A DNA stretch of 55,587 nucleotides. Source: JOPF133 sp052144935. GTDB lineage: Bacteria > Acidobacteriota > Terriglobia > Bryobacterales > Bryobacteraceae. Made by a program: the position numbers and the translations under genes. A model generated the notes under the pieces. That model was not told where the DNA came from, did no database searches, and worked only from the letters and a program-made list of their open reading frames with translations. The DNA lies in contig JBKQPR010000225.1 of assembly GCA_052144935.1 (NCBI GenBank), positions 1-55,587 of the forward strand, written 5' to 3'. The first letter of the stretch is position 1. Every line of letters starts with the position of its first letter. Shown here piece by piece: positions 33,685-42,759 of the stretch.

Positions 33685-36600
33685 TTAGTTCACAAACAAA
33701 AACTCGCTCGAACTGAGCAGCACTTTGGCGTAGCGGCCCCAGGCCGTTGGTTCGTATTTCACCTCCGCGGCTGGACCGCGTCCCGCGCCGCGCCGGCCGC
33801 CACCCGCCCCGCCTCCAAATCCACCAAAACCGCCCATGCCACCCATCAGGCCCATACCCATGGGTGTCTCGCCACCAGCCGCCGCATCGCCAGCCCCGCC
33901 TTCGGGCGGCGCCGCGTCGGCGGTCACCGTGCCACTCATCCCACCGCCGCGGCCCCCACGGCCGCCGCGCCCACCGCCGCCCTCGGGAGCCTTCTTCTTG
34001 TTCTCGTCGTACTCCTTCAGCGGCTCGCTGTGCAGGTATTCGATCCCCAGCTTGATCTCTTCTTCGCTCGGCTCGCGGTTATACACCAGTGTATAGGCCT
34101 TGCGAATCCGCGCACGATTGTCCGGTTCGGCCGCTACCCTCTTGGCCAGCGCTTCCGATTCCACCTGTATGAAGTCGCTGTTCATCAGGAAGAGGCGCTG
34201 CAAAGGCACCGTAGTGGTGAATCGCTTTTCCGCGCTGATGTTGGGCGTCGGAAAATCGAATAACTGGAGATACTCGTCCAGCTTGTAGCGGCTCACCTTG
34301 CCATATACCGTGCGGCGCGTGAACCCGGGAGTCAGATCCTCGCTGGGACCGCCCAGTTCCGTGTCCAGGTTGCCAGATACCAGAAGTACCGAATCCCGAA
34401 GCTGCTCGGCATCCAGACGCTTATGGTCGGCGCGCCAGTACAGCCGGTTGCCGGAATCTTTGGCGAAGTTGGCGGCGTCGTTATCGGTCGCGAGTTGATA
34501 CACGCCGCTCAGCATGATTTCGCGATGCAGCTTCTTAATCGACATCCCGCTCTTCACGAACGTGCTGGCCAGATATTCGAGTAACTCGGGGTTGGTGGGG
34601 CGTTCGCCGGTTTGTCCGAAGTTACTGGGCGTTTCCACGATCCCCGTGCCGAAATGACCCTTCCAGATGCGGTTGACAATCACCCGCATGGCGATGGGCT
34701 GCTGCAAAATGTCGTCCGCCAACTCCAGCCGGCCGCTGCCGTTGTGAAACGGCTCGGGATCGCCTTTGGACAGCATGCTGAGGAAGTGGCGCGGCACCTC
34801 CGGTCCTAAGTTCATCGGGTTGCCGCGAATGCTGACCGGAAGGTTGACCGGATTAGAGATGTCCTCGACACCGTGCAGGTAAGGATATTCCGGCTGCAGC
34901 TTCTTGCGGGCTTCCTCAATATCGTTGCGGATTGACGCCATCTGCGCTTGCGCCTGAGCGCCGGTGCGGCTTTCCAATCCCCAGCCGCGAAACAGCAGCA
35001 CGCCGGCCTTTCCGCCACGGCCACCAGCCGCCATCATGGCCGCCGGATCGTCGGAATCGCGCAACTCGCGCTGAAACACCTCGGTCCAGAAGTTATTCTC
35101 CTCTTCGGGCATGTTCTTCAGCCGGAGGCCGCAATTGGGGCAGAAGTCGTCGTTGGTGATGAACTCGTTGGGCTTGTTGGCGCGCTTTTTCTTCTGCGTG
35201 CCCTCCAGCGCCTTGTCGGCGATGATTTCGTTCTCTTCGTTGAGGTCGCGGCGCACAATCATCACCTTGACCACGTTGTCCTGGAACTCGTCGGCCAGGC
35301 GCTTGACTTCGGCGTTTCCGCCGCGACTGCCTCCGCCTCCACGGCGTCCGCCGCCACCGCCTCCACCGGCGAATCCTCCGCCGCCACCACCTCCGGGCCC
35401 AAAGGGCACCCCTCCGCGGCCGCCACCGGCGGGCGCCGCCGCGGCCTTCTTCATCATGGCCTGCCAGGCGTCCTTATAGTGGTACTTGTCGGTGGGCTTC
35501 TCCATGTACTTGGTCCACCGTTCCAACAACTCGTAATCCAGCTTTCGCGATTCGACCACGGTTTCGGCATCGCGCTTCTGCGCCACCACTTCGTAAACGC
35601 CTTGCAGGTAATTGGAAACCTGGAAGGCCAGCGATTCCGATAACTGGTTGCTCAGATTGTTCTGCACTTCCTGCAGCATCTTCTGCTTCTTCTCGACTTC
35701 CGCTTCGATGGCCGTGTATTTGTCCAGCACCGACTTAGGCACCAGCGGATATTCGTGGTAGCGGGTGTTCAGGAAGACGCCCCCCAGCGAATAGTAGTCG
35801 GTCTGCGGGATGGGATCGTACTTATGATCGTGGCAGCGCGCGCAGGCCACCGTAAGGCCCAGGAAGCCACGGGTCACCACGTCCACGCGGTCATGCCGCT
35901 CGTCGGCGCGGGTTACTTCCACAGCGCCGTTATCGTAATACCACGGACCGAGTCCCAGGAAGCCGGTAGCGGGCAGCATCTTATAACGAACCTTCGGATC
36001 CATTAAGTCGCCCGCTAACTGGGCCTTCACAAACATGTCGTAGGGCATGTCGTCGTTGAAGGCCTGAATCACCCAATCGCGGTACACATAGGCGTTGGGG
36101 TAAGGATGATAGCCTCGCGGGTTGGGATTGAGGCTGCGGTAATCGTCCTCGCCATAGCGCGCCACATCCAGCCAGATGCGCCCCCAGCGCTCCCCATAGC
36201 GTGGCGAGGCGAGTAACCGGTCAATCACTCTGGCAAAGGCGTCCGGGGAATTGTCCTTCTCGAAAGCGGCGGTCTCTTCGGGCGTGGGAGGGAGGCCGGT
36301 CAGATCGAGCGTGGCCCGCCGGATCAAATCATGCTTGTTGGCCGGCCGCACCGGCTTCATGCCGTCCTTTTCGAGACGCGCCAGCACGAAGCGGTCGATA
36401 TTGGTTTTGGGCCAGCGAGCGTCTCTCACTTGCGGCGGTGGGGGCTGCTGCAGCGGCAGGAGCGACCAGAACTTCTTCCGCTCCGGAGGAATCACGTACT
36501 TATCGCCAGTTTTGGCGGCGGTATTAGCGGTGTCGGCGGACGCAGCCGAGGCGGGCCAGACCGCGCCGCCTTTCACCCAAGCCACCAAGTCTTCGATTTC

Positions 36601-36954
36601 GTTGTCCTTGAGCTTGCCGCCCTGAGGCATTGTCAGCGTGCCGTCCGTTTGGCGAATGGCCTTGATGAGCAGGCTGTTGTCCGGGTCGCCCGGAGCTACC
36701 GCCGCTCCACGACTGCCACCCTTGAGCAGGCCTTCCCGGCTATCCAGGCGCAGCCCGCTCATGGCAGACGCCGCGTGGCAGGAATAGCAGTTGTTGGCGA
36801 GCACCGGCCGCACTTTCAGTTCGAAAAAATCGGGCGACGGTGCGGCGGTTTGGGCATCGAGTAGGCTAAACCCCGCCGTGGCCAAAACGGAAACTGTGGC
36901 AATGGAGACAAGCGGCAAGTAGCGCATAGTTCGTTTTCGATTCAACCAACTCAC
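33685..36954 (-). CDS. PSD1 protein: PSCyt1 cytochrome with DUF1549 and DUF1553
   Basis: A 1089-residue exported protein. After the signal region (MRYLPLVSIATVSVLATAGF) comes a PSCyt1 cytochrome with CYSCH at 56-60 and GGKLKDNEIEDLVAWVKGG. DUF1549 follows (about 165-375; IDRFVLARLEKDG, RYGERWGRIWLDVARY, CARCHDHKYDPI). DUF1553 covers about 690-960 (NRIWKGHFGTGIVETPSNFG, LHREIMLSGVYQ). Between them lies unusual sequence: a very Gly-rich stretch with GVPFGPG, and a CPNCG knuckle-like motif. A second Gly-rich tract lies near 1000-1070. The family's function is unknown; haem-dependent degradation in the periplasm has been proposed. I use GTG 36954 because GAGG precedes it. ATG 36927 is the alternative. 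Confidence 0.87.
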   Translation of the reverse strand: MSWLNRKRTMRYLPLVSIATVSVLATAGFSLLDAQTAAPSPDFFELKVRPVLANNCYSCHAASAMSGLRLDSREGLLKGGSRGAAVAPGDPDNSLLIKAIRQTDGTLTMPQGGKLKDNEIEDLVAWVKGGAVWPASAASADTANTAAKTGDKYVIPPERKKFWSLLPLQQPPPPQVRDARWPKTNIDRFVLARLEKDGMKPVRPANKHDLIRRATLDLTGLPPTPEETAAFEKDNSPDAFARVIDRLLASPRYGERWGRIWLDVARYGEDDYRSLNPNPRGYHPYPNAYVYRDWVIQAFNDDMPYDMFVKAQLAGDLMDPKVRYKMLPATGFLGLGPWYYDNGAVEVTRADERHDRVDVVTRGFLGLTVACARCHDHKYDPIPQTDYYSLGGVFLNTRYHEYPLVPKSVLDKYTAIEAEVEKKQKMLQEVQNNLSNQLSESLAFQVSNYLQGVYEVVAQKRDAETVVESRKLDYELLERWTKYMEKPTDKYHYKDAWQAMMKKAAAAPAGGGRGGVPFGPGGGGGGGFAGGGGGGGRRGGGGSRGGNAEVKRLADEFQDNVVKVMIVRRDLNEENEIIADKALEGTQKKKRANKPNEFITNDDFCPNCGLRLKNMPEEENNFWTEVFQRELRDSDDPAAMMAAGGRGGKAGVLLFRGWGLESRTGAQAQAQMASIRNDIEEARKKLQPEYPYLHGVEDISNPVNLPVSIRGNPMNLGPEVPRHFLSMLSKGDPEPFHNGSGRLELADDILQQPIAMRVIVNRIWKGHFGTGIVETPSNFGQTGERPTNPELLEYLASTFVKSGMSIKKLHREIMLSGVYQLATDNDAANFAKDSGNRLYWRADHKRLDAEQLRDSVLLVSGNLDTELGGPSEDLTPGFTRRTVYGKVSRYKLDEYLQLFDFPTPNISAEKRFTTTVPLQRLFLMNSDFIQVESEALAKRVAAEPDNRARIRKAYTLVYNREPSEEEIKLGIEYLHSEPLKEYDENKKKAPEGGGGRGGRGGRGGGMSGTVTADAAPPEGGAGDAAAGGETPMGMGLMGGMGGFGGFGGGAGGGRRGAGRGPAAEVKYEPTAWGRYAKVLLSSSEFLFVN

Positions 36955-37075
36955 GGCGGAACCTCTTCAGTGGATGTGGCTGCGAACGGGGAATCCCGCA
37001 TCCAAGCCTGGACCCGATATGCGCCAACAAGGGCGGGAATTAGGGGAGATACACGGCCCCTCTGAACTTGGAGCT

Positions 37076-37105
37076 TTTATAACATTGGACCGGGTCCAAT
37101 GTCAA
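37076..37105 (-). promoter_or_regulatory. Strong sigma70 promoter with palindromic operator in its spacer
   Basis: On the minus strand, TTGACA (37105-37100) and TATAAA (37081-37076) are 18 bp apart. The spacer is a perfect 21-bp palindrome extending over the -35 edge (ACATTGGACC, central G, GGTCCAATGT; 37082-37102). A repressor bound there would block RNA polymerase on the PSD1/DUF1501 operon. The half-site is reminiscent of GntR-family operators, but the regulator is not in view. Confidence 0.75.
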
Positions 37106-37166
37106 TGATTTTCCCGGCGGGCCGGCGGGCCGGCGGGACCGGCGGGACGAGGCAGGATTCCGGGTA

Positions 37167-38564
37167 CTATCTGGCGGCGGCGGTGCGCTGCTCCCAGGAT
37201 TGGCTCGGACGGCCCGTGCTTACTTCTTCCATGGTGATGCAGCCTTCCACCGGGCAGACCAGCCAGCAGAGATTGCAGCCGACGCATTCGGCCTCGTCGA
37301 CGCGCGGGATGCGTTCGGGCGGCGTGCGGGGGTGCCCTTGGGGCCCGGAAACCTGCACAGCGTCCAGTTTGGCGATGGGCGTGATCGAAATGCGGGCGCG
37401 GCTGGCGGCTTCCAGCGCGGCCGGCAGGGGGCCCTTGGAGGTGCCCTCTAGCGTGCCCTCTGGTCCCGCGCCATCCAAGTGGATGCACTGGTGGGCGCCA
37501 TCCCAACACGCCACGTAACATAAGTCGCAGCCGATGCAGGTTTCGCGGTTGATGCGCGCGACGATCTGGTAGTTCAGGTCCAGGTGCTTCCACTCGGTGA
37601 CGCGCGGGAGCGACAGGCCGCGAAAATCGGCGACGGAGCGAAAGCCCTTCTCGTCCATCCAGTTACTAAGTCCCTCGGCCATGTCCTCCACAATGCGGTA
37701 GCCGTAATGCATGGCGGCGGTGCACACTTGCACGGTGGTGCAGCCGAGCAGGAGGAATTCGGCGGCTTCGCGCCAGCCGGCCACGCCGCCGATGCCCGAA
37801 ATGGGCAGCCCCACTTGGGGATCGGAAGCGATCTGCTGCACCATGTGCAGCGCGATGGGCTTGACCGCCGGTCCGCAATAGCCGCCATGCGCCGAAGCCC
37901 CGCCCACGTTGGGGCGCGGCGTGAAGGTGTCGAGGTCGATTCCGGTGATGGAGTTGATGGTGTTGATGGCGGAAAGTCCATCGGCGCCGCCGCGGCGGGC
38001 GGCGCGGGCCACCGCGCGGATATCGGTGACGTTGGGCGTGAGCTTCACCAGCACCGGCGTGCGCGCCACTTCTTTGACCCACTCGGTAATCATGCAGGAG
38101 TAATCGGGCACCTGCCCCACGGCGGCGCCCATGCCGCGCTCGCTCATGCCGTGGGGACAGCCAAAATTCAACTCCAGTCCGTCGGCGCCGGCATCCTCGG
38201 AGCGCTTGACGATGTCGTGCCACACCTCGCGCTTGGATTCCACCATCAGCGAAGCGATCACGGCGTGGCGCGGATAGCGCTTCTTCACCTCGGCGATCTC
38301 GCGCAGGTTGACTTCGATGGGACGGTCGGAAATCAGCTCGATGTTGTTCAGGCCCATCATGCGCTGGCCGTTCCAATCCACCGAGGAGTAGCGCGAGGAA
38401 GTGTTCACGATCGGTTCGCCGATGGTCTTCCACACGGCGCCGCCCCAGCCGGCATCGAAGGCGCGCATCACCTGCTCGCCGCAATTGGTGGGCGGGCCGG
38501 AAGCCAGCCAGAAGGGGTTGGGGCAACGGATGCCGCCCGCGAACACGGTGGTCAGATCAGCCAC
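37167..38564 (-). CDS. preA: Dihydropyrimidine dehydrogenase subunit PreA
   Basis: A 465-residue NAD-linked enzyme subunit that reduces uracil/thymine, the first step of the reductive pathway. An N-terminal FMN-binding TIM barrel resembles dihydroorotate dehydrogenase (NPFWLASGPPTNCG; ELNFGCPHGMSERGMG; SITGIDLDT; ISGIGGVAGW). The C-terminus has two 4Fe-4S sets (CIGCDLCYVACWD and CVGCNLCWLVCP). The linker between the two sets is about 50 residues and contains GPEGTLEG and GPQGHPRTPP, which look like translated fragments of repeat B; family members usually have a much shorter linker. GTG 38564 has GGAGG upstream and overlaps the preT stop by 8 bp. Confidence 0.92.
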   Translation of the reverse strand: MADLTTVFAGGIRCPNPFWLASGPPTNCGEQVMRAFDAGWGGAVWKTIGEPIVNTSSRYSSVDWNGQRMMGLNNIELISDRPIEVNLREIAEVKKRYPRHAVIASLMVESKREVWHDIVKRSEDAGADGLELNFGCPHGMSERGMGAAVGQVPDYSCMITEWVKEVARTPVLVKLTPNVTDIRAVARAARRGGADGLSAINTINSITGIDLDTFTPRPNVGGASAHGGYCGPAVKPIALHMVQQIASDPQVGLPISGIGGVAGWREAAEFLLLGCTTVQVCTAAMHYGYRIVEDMAEGLSNWMDEKGFRSVADFRGLSLPRVTEWKHLDLNYQIVARINRETCIGCDLCYVACWDGAHQCIHLDGAGPEGTLEGTSKGPLPAALEAASRARISITPIAKLDAVQVSGPQGHPRTPPERIPRVDEAECVGCNLCWLVCPVEGCITMEEVSTGRPSQSWEQRTAAAR

Positions 38565-39915
38565 GGGATGCCTCCATTTTGCTCGCCATCTTCTGTGCCA
38601 TGGCCAGCGCGGCGCGTTTGCCGTCGGCCACCGCATCCACCACCTCGCGGCCGCCGTTGACGCAATCGCCACCGGCGTAGTAACGCGGATTGGAAGTCTG
38701 GCCAGTGGACCGGTCCACCGCGATGGAGCGGTCGGCGAGTTGGATGCCGCGCGATTCGCACAGCGATCCCAGGAAGCGCGATTGACCGAGAGCGGGAATC
38801 ACCAGATCGCAGGCCAGCTCGAAGTAGGAGCCTTCCACGGGCAGGGCGCGGCGGCGGCCGCTGTTGTCGAACCCGGCCAGGCGCGTTTCAATGAACTTGA
38901 CGGACGCCGCGCGGCCGTCGCGGGCGATAATTTCGACCGGCTGCGCCAGCCAGTGGAAACGCACGCCTTCTACTTTGGAATGGTGGTACTCGAAGCTGAA
39001 CGCCGGCATTTGCCGTTCGGTGCGGCGGTAGATCAGATGGACTTCCTTGGCGCCCAGGCGTTTGGCGGCATTGGCGGCGTCGATAGCGGTGTTGCCGCCG
39101 CCGATCACCACCACGCGGCCGCCCACGGTGAAGTCCTCGGCGGTCTTGTAGCGTTCGATGAAGTGCAGGGCGTCGATCACGCCAGGCAGATCCTCGCCGG
39201 GAATGTCCAGCTTCTCCATGGCGCCCAATCCGATGCCGATGAAGATCAGGTCATACTCGCTTTCCAACTGGTCGATGGGCACGGCCGTTCCGATTTCCGC
39301 CTGCCGGAACTCGACGCCGAGCGAGCGCACAAACTCCACTTCGCGCAGGCTATCGGCAGGGCGCAGCTTGTACTCGGCCACGCCGTAAGTATTCAAGCCG
39401 CCGGGCAGAGGGCGGTTGTCGAAGATGGCGACGTTGTGACCGTGGCGCCGCAGCTCGGCAGCGCAGGCCAGCGACGCGGGTCCGCCGCCAATGCACGCCA
39501 CGCGCCCGGGGCCTGGCGCGGTGGAGGTTGCCGCGGGACCTGGCCGTGCGCCGCTTTCGTAAAACCGGTCCATGGCGAAGCGCTGCAGGCGGCCGATTTC
39601 GATGGGCTTCTCGTTGTAGCGGTGCATCACGCAGGCGCCCTCGCAAAGGACGTCCACGGGACAAACGCGGGAACAACTGAGGCCCAGAATGTTGGCGTCG
39701 AGAATGGCGAGCGCCGAGCCGCGCAGGTTGCCGGTGGAAATCTTCTTGATGAAGCGCGGCACATCGATGTGCGTGGGGCAGGCGCCGGTGCAGGGGGCAT
39801 CGAAGCAGAACAGACAACGATTGGCTTCGGCCAGCGCGGACTGGGAATCGAGCGGCGGATGCAGGTCGGGAAACTGACGCAGGTTGCGCGCCACGGGCTG
39901 GACGGACGCGCTCAC
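38557..39915 (-). CDS. preT: Dihydropyrimidine dehydrogenase subunit PreT
   Basis: A 452-residue electron-input subunit that passes NAD(P)H electrons through FAD to PreA. The N-terminal Fe-S domain has CLFCFDAPCTGACPTHIDV and CSRVCPVDVLCEGACV. Two dinucleotide folds follow: FAD site VACIGGGPASLACAAEL and NAD(P) site VVVIGGGNTAIDAANAAKRLG. The start is GTG 39915, which overlaps the aminotransferase stop (GTGA) and has GGGAGG upstream. A longer frame through the aminotransferase gene is shadow sequence. Confidence 0.92.
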   Translation of the reverse strand: MSASVQPVARNLRQFPDLHPPLDSQSALAEANRCLFCFDAPCTGACPTHIDVPRFIKKISTGNLRGSALAILDANILGLSCSRVCPVDVLCEGACVMHRYNEKPIEIGRLQRFAMDRFYESGARPGPAATSTAPGPGRVACIGGGPASLACAAELRRHGHNVAIFDNRPLPGGLNTYGVAEYKLRPADSLREVEFVRSLGVEFRQAEIGTAVPIDQLESEYDLIFIGIGLGAMEKLDIPGEDLPGVIDALHFIERYKTAEDFTVGGRVVVIGGGNTAIDAANAAKRLGAKEVHLIYRRTERQMPAFSFEYHHSKVEGVRFHWLAQPVEIIARDGRAASVKFIETRLAGFDNSGRRRALPVEGSYFELACDLVIPALGQSRFLGSLCESRGIQLADRSIAVDRSTGQTSNPRYYAGGDCVNGGREVVDAVADGKRAALAMAQKMASKMEASRG

Positions 39916-41240
39916 CGGGACCTCCCGGCCGTCACTGCGCCGCACACCGCCAGGCTGCGGTCCAGCAGTTCGATGAATTGATCCACATCGGTGCGCCCCA
40001 CATTCATGGGCGGCGAAAGGCGCAGCACGTTGCCGAACATGCCGCCTTTGCCGATGAGCAGGCGGTTGTCGCGCGCGGCTTCCATCACCATGGCGGTTTG
40101 CGCCGCGGCAGGCGCCTTGGTCTGCCGGTCCTCCACCAGCTCCAGGGCTTGCAAGAGGCCCATGCCGCGCACATCGCCGATGATTTCGTGCTTGTCCTTC
40201 AACTCTTCCAAACGGCCGCGCAAGTAAGCGCCGGTCTCCGCGCAGTTGGCCAGCAGGTTCTGCTCCTCGATGAAATCGATGACGGCTTTGGCCTGCGTGG
40301 TGGTGACGGGGTTGCCGCCGAAGGTGGAAATGGTGAGGCCCTTGACGGAATCGGCGACCTCCGGCCGCGCTACGGTGAGGCCGATGGGGCTGCCGTTGCC
40401 GAGTCCCTTGGCGCTGGTCATGATGTCGGGGGTGACGCCCCACTGCTCGATCCCGAACCATTTGCCGCCCGTGCGGCCCCAGCCGGTCTGCACTTCGTCG
40501 CTGATGAAGACGCCGCCGTGGTTGCGGACGATCTTCTCGACGATGGGGAAATATTCCTTGGGCGGAGTGATGAATCCGGCCACGCCCTGGATGGGCTCGG
40601 CGATGAAGCCGGCGATGCGGCCTCCGGTGGTGGAACGGATCAGCTCTTCCATATCCTGGGCGCACTTCACCTCACAGCTTGGATAGGTGAGGCCGAAGGG
40701 ACAACGGTAGCAATAGGCGTTGTGGGCGTGGACGATGCCGGCCTGCGCCGGGCCGAGCCGCCAGGATCCCTGACCGGTGAGGGTCATGGCCATGGCGGAG
40801 CGGCCGTGATAGGAATGGCGCAGCGCCACGATCTCAGTGTTGCCGGTGTAGCAGCGCGCCGTCAGAATGGCGGTTTCGTTGGCCTCGGTGCCGCTGTTGG
40901 TGAAGAACGATTTGGTGAGCTTGCCGCCGGGCGTGATGGAGGCGATTTTTTGCGCCAGGGCGGCCTGCGGCTCGTTGGCGAAGACCGTGGAAACGTGCTG
41001 CAAGGTGTCGAGCTGGCGATGGACCTTGGCATTCACCTGGTCGTTGCAGTGGCCCACGCTGACGGTGACGATGCCGCCGAAGAAGTCGAGATATCGATTG
41101 CCGTCGGCGTCCCAGACGTATTGGTCCTTGGCGCGCGCGACCACGAGGGGCTCGCGGAAATAGTGGAAGACGGCGGGGAAGAGGAATTCCTTATTCGCCA
41201 GAATGATTTCGTCTTTGGTCATAGGGTCACGCTTTGGCAT
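39912..41240 (-). CDS. Class III aminotransferase, probable beta-alanine transaminase
   Basis: A 442-residue PLP enzyme. FTNSGTEANETAI binds the cofactor phosphate, ISDEVQTGWGRTG carries the ring-contacting Asp, and Lys278 in TSAKGLGNG forms the Schiff base. It resembles AGXT2/4-aminobutyrate-type transaminases. In this cluster it most likely moves the amino group of beta-alanine (or 3-aminoisobutyrate) to a keto acid, giving malonate semialdehyde. The ATG shares one base with the stop of the ureidopropionase gene (TAATG). Confidence 0.87.
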   Translation of the reverse strand: MPKRDPMTKDEIILANKEFLFPAVFHYFREPLVVARAKDQYVWDADGNRYLDFFGGIVTVSVGHCNDQVNAKVHRQLDTLQHVSTVFANEPQAALAQKIASITPGGKLTKSFFTNSGTEANETAILTARCYTGNTEIVALRHSYHGRSAMAMTLTGQGSWRLGPAQAGIVHAHNAYCYRCPFGLTYPSCEVKCAQDMEELIRSTTGGRIAGFIAEPIQGVAGFITPPKEYFPIVEKIVRNHGGVFISDEVQTGWGRTGGKWFGIEQWGVTPDIMTSAKGLGNGSPIGLTVARPEVADSVKGLTISTFGGNPVTTTQAKAVIDFIEEQNLLANCAETGAYLRGRLEELKDKHEIIGDVRGMGLLQALELVEDRQTKAPAAAQTAMVMEAARDNRLLIGKGGMFGNVLRLSPPMNVGRTDVDQFIELLDRSLAVCGAVTAGRSR

Positions 41241-42109
41241 TATGCTTTAACCAGGGCTTCGTACATGTCGGGCCGGCGGTCGCGGAAGAACTGCCAGGTC
41301 TTGCGCACTTCGGCGATCAGGCTGAGATCGAGATCGGCGGTGAGCACCTCGTCGCGGTCGCGCGAGGCCTGCGCGACGATGCGGCCGCGCGGGTCGCAGA
41401 AGTAACTGGAGCCATAGAACTCACCGATGTTCCACGGGGCTTCGGTGCCCACGCGGTTGATAGCGCCGATGAAGTAGCCGTTGGCCACAGCGTGCGCGGG
41501 CTGCTCCAGCTTCCACAGATATTCGCTCAATCCCGCGACGGTGGCCGACGGATTGAAGACGATCTCCGCGCCATTCAGCCCGAGGGCCCGGGCGCCTTCG
41601 GGGAAGTGACGGTCGTAACAGATGTAGACGCCGATCCTGGCGAAGCCGAGATCGAAGACCGGAAAGCCCAGGTTGCCGGGGCGGAAATAATATTTCTCCC
41701 AGAAGCCCGGAGCGACGTGCGGGATGTGGGTCTTACGATACTTGCCGAGATACGAGCCGTCGTTGTGGATGACCGCGGCGGTGTTGTAGTAGATGCCATC
41801 CTGCTCCACCTCATAGATCGGCACGATGAGGGCGACGTGGAGCTGGCGAGCCAGGTCGCGCATGAGGCGGATGGTAGGGCCGTCCGGAATGGGCTCGGTG
41901 AAGTCGTACCAGCGGGTGGTCTGCTCGGCGCAGAAGTAAGGCCCGTAGAAGATTTCCTGCAGGCAGACGATCTGCGCGCCGGCATGGGCGGCCTGGCGGA
42001 TGTACTCGACATGCTTGTCGACCATAGCCTTCTTGGTGGTCTCCAACGAGGCATCCGGAGGGGCGACATTGGACGCCTGGATGAGCGAGCACCGCACGTT
42101 ACGAGACAT
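41240..42109 (-). CDS. Beta-ureidopropionase (N-carbamoyl-beta-alanine amidohydrolase), nitrilase fold
   Basis: A 289-residue carbon-nitrogen hydrolase. The Glu-Lys-Cys triad is seen in CLQEIFYGPYF, KYRKTHIPHV and VYICYDRHFPEG (Cys164). The motif set matches the N-carbamoyl amidase / beta-ureidopropionase branch, which releases CO2, ammonia and beta-alanine. This is the third step after PreTA and dihydropyrimidinase. The start is the ATG giving MSRNVRCS, with AGGAGG 5 bp before it. It leads the left minus-strand block (ureidopropionase, aminotransferase, preT, preA). Confidence 0.9.
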   Translation of the reverse strand: MSRNVRCSLIQASNVAPPDASLETTKKAMVDKHVEYIRQAAHAGAQIVCLQEIFYGPYFCAEQTTRWYDFTEPIPDGPTIRLMRDLARQLHVALIVPIYEVEQDGIYYNTAAVIHNDGSYLGKYRKTHIPHVAPGFWEKYYFRPGNLGFPVFDLGFARIGVYICYDRHFPEGARALGLNGAEIVFNPSATVAGLSEYLWKLEQPAHAVANGYFIGAINRVGTEAPWNIGEFYGSSYFCDPRGRIVAQASRDRDEVLTADLDLSLIAEVRKTWQFFRDRRPDMYEALVKA

Positions 42110-42759
42110 GCAAACCTCCTGGCCGCCAGGGAACACAACACCTCAGCAGTCTGGCGACCGGAAAAAATGGCGATGAGGCTCATTATGGATCTTCCGGACG
42201 GGGGAAGCAAGCGACGGCGGGCGGCGTGGGCGGCGTGGCGGCAGCGGGCCAGACAGGCTGGAGACAGGCTACCCTCGCTCGCGTCTTGTCGGGATATATC
42301 GGGATACAAAAAGCGGCGCGCCCGCGATGAACCCGGCCACATGGGATTGCGGAGTCGGCGGAGGCTGCCGCGATTCGCAGCCGGCCGGAGAGCGGACCCG
42401 GCGGCGATTGAAAATGACATTTGCGGCCTCGGCCCGTGAATAGCAAATCGTGGCGCCATCGCAAACCAGGGGACCTGCCACCCAACCTGCCAAGGGACGG
42501 CCTCGACGAGCCACCCCACTGACCAACCTCGGCTACGCTCAGGTTCCCCGAGCAAAGGGAGCCGGCCTATCGACGATCTGCGGCCGGCGCTGCCGCCTTC
42601 GGCAGCAATGCCTCCCGCCTTCAATCCCTCCTCGGGGGCGTAACGGAAAATATCGGTGGCTATCGGGCCAGCCCCGAGTCCCCCGCGGCATTGCACAGGG
42701 AAGCTCTCAATCCAGAGTCTTGCTCAGCGGGCGTTCATTTCGGGGAGCAGAGAGGCGGA
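42110..42759. other. Intergenic stretch, no gene supported
   Basis: About 650 bp between the left pyrimidine block and the regulator gene. Frames here are short or arginine/proline-rich shadow types. The left end must hold the promoter of the minus-strand block. I see no clear boxes and no copy of repeat families A or B. Confidence 0.6.

Noticed and set aside
39978..41405. Plus-strand 475-codon frame
   Set aside because: Antisense to a well-conserved aminotransferase and part of the ureidopropionase.
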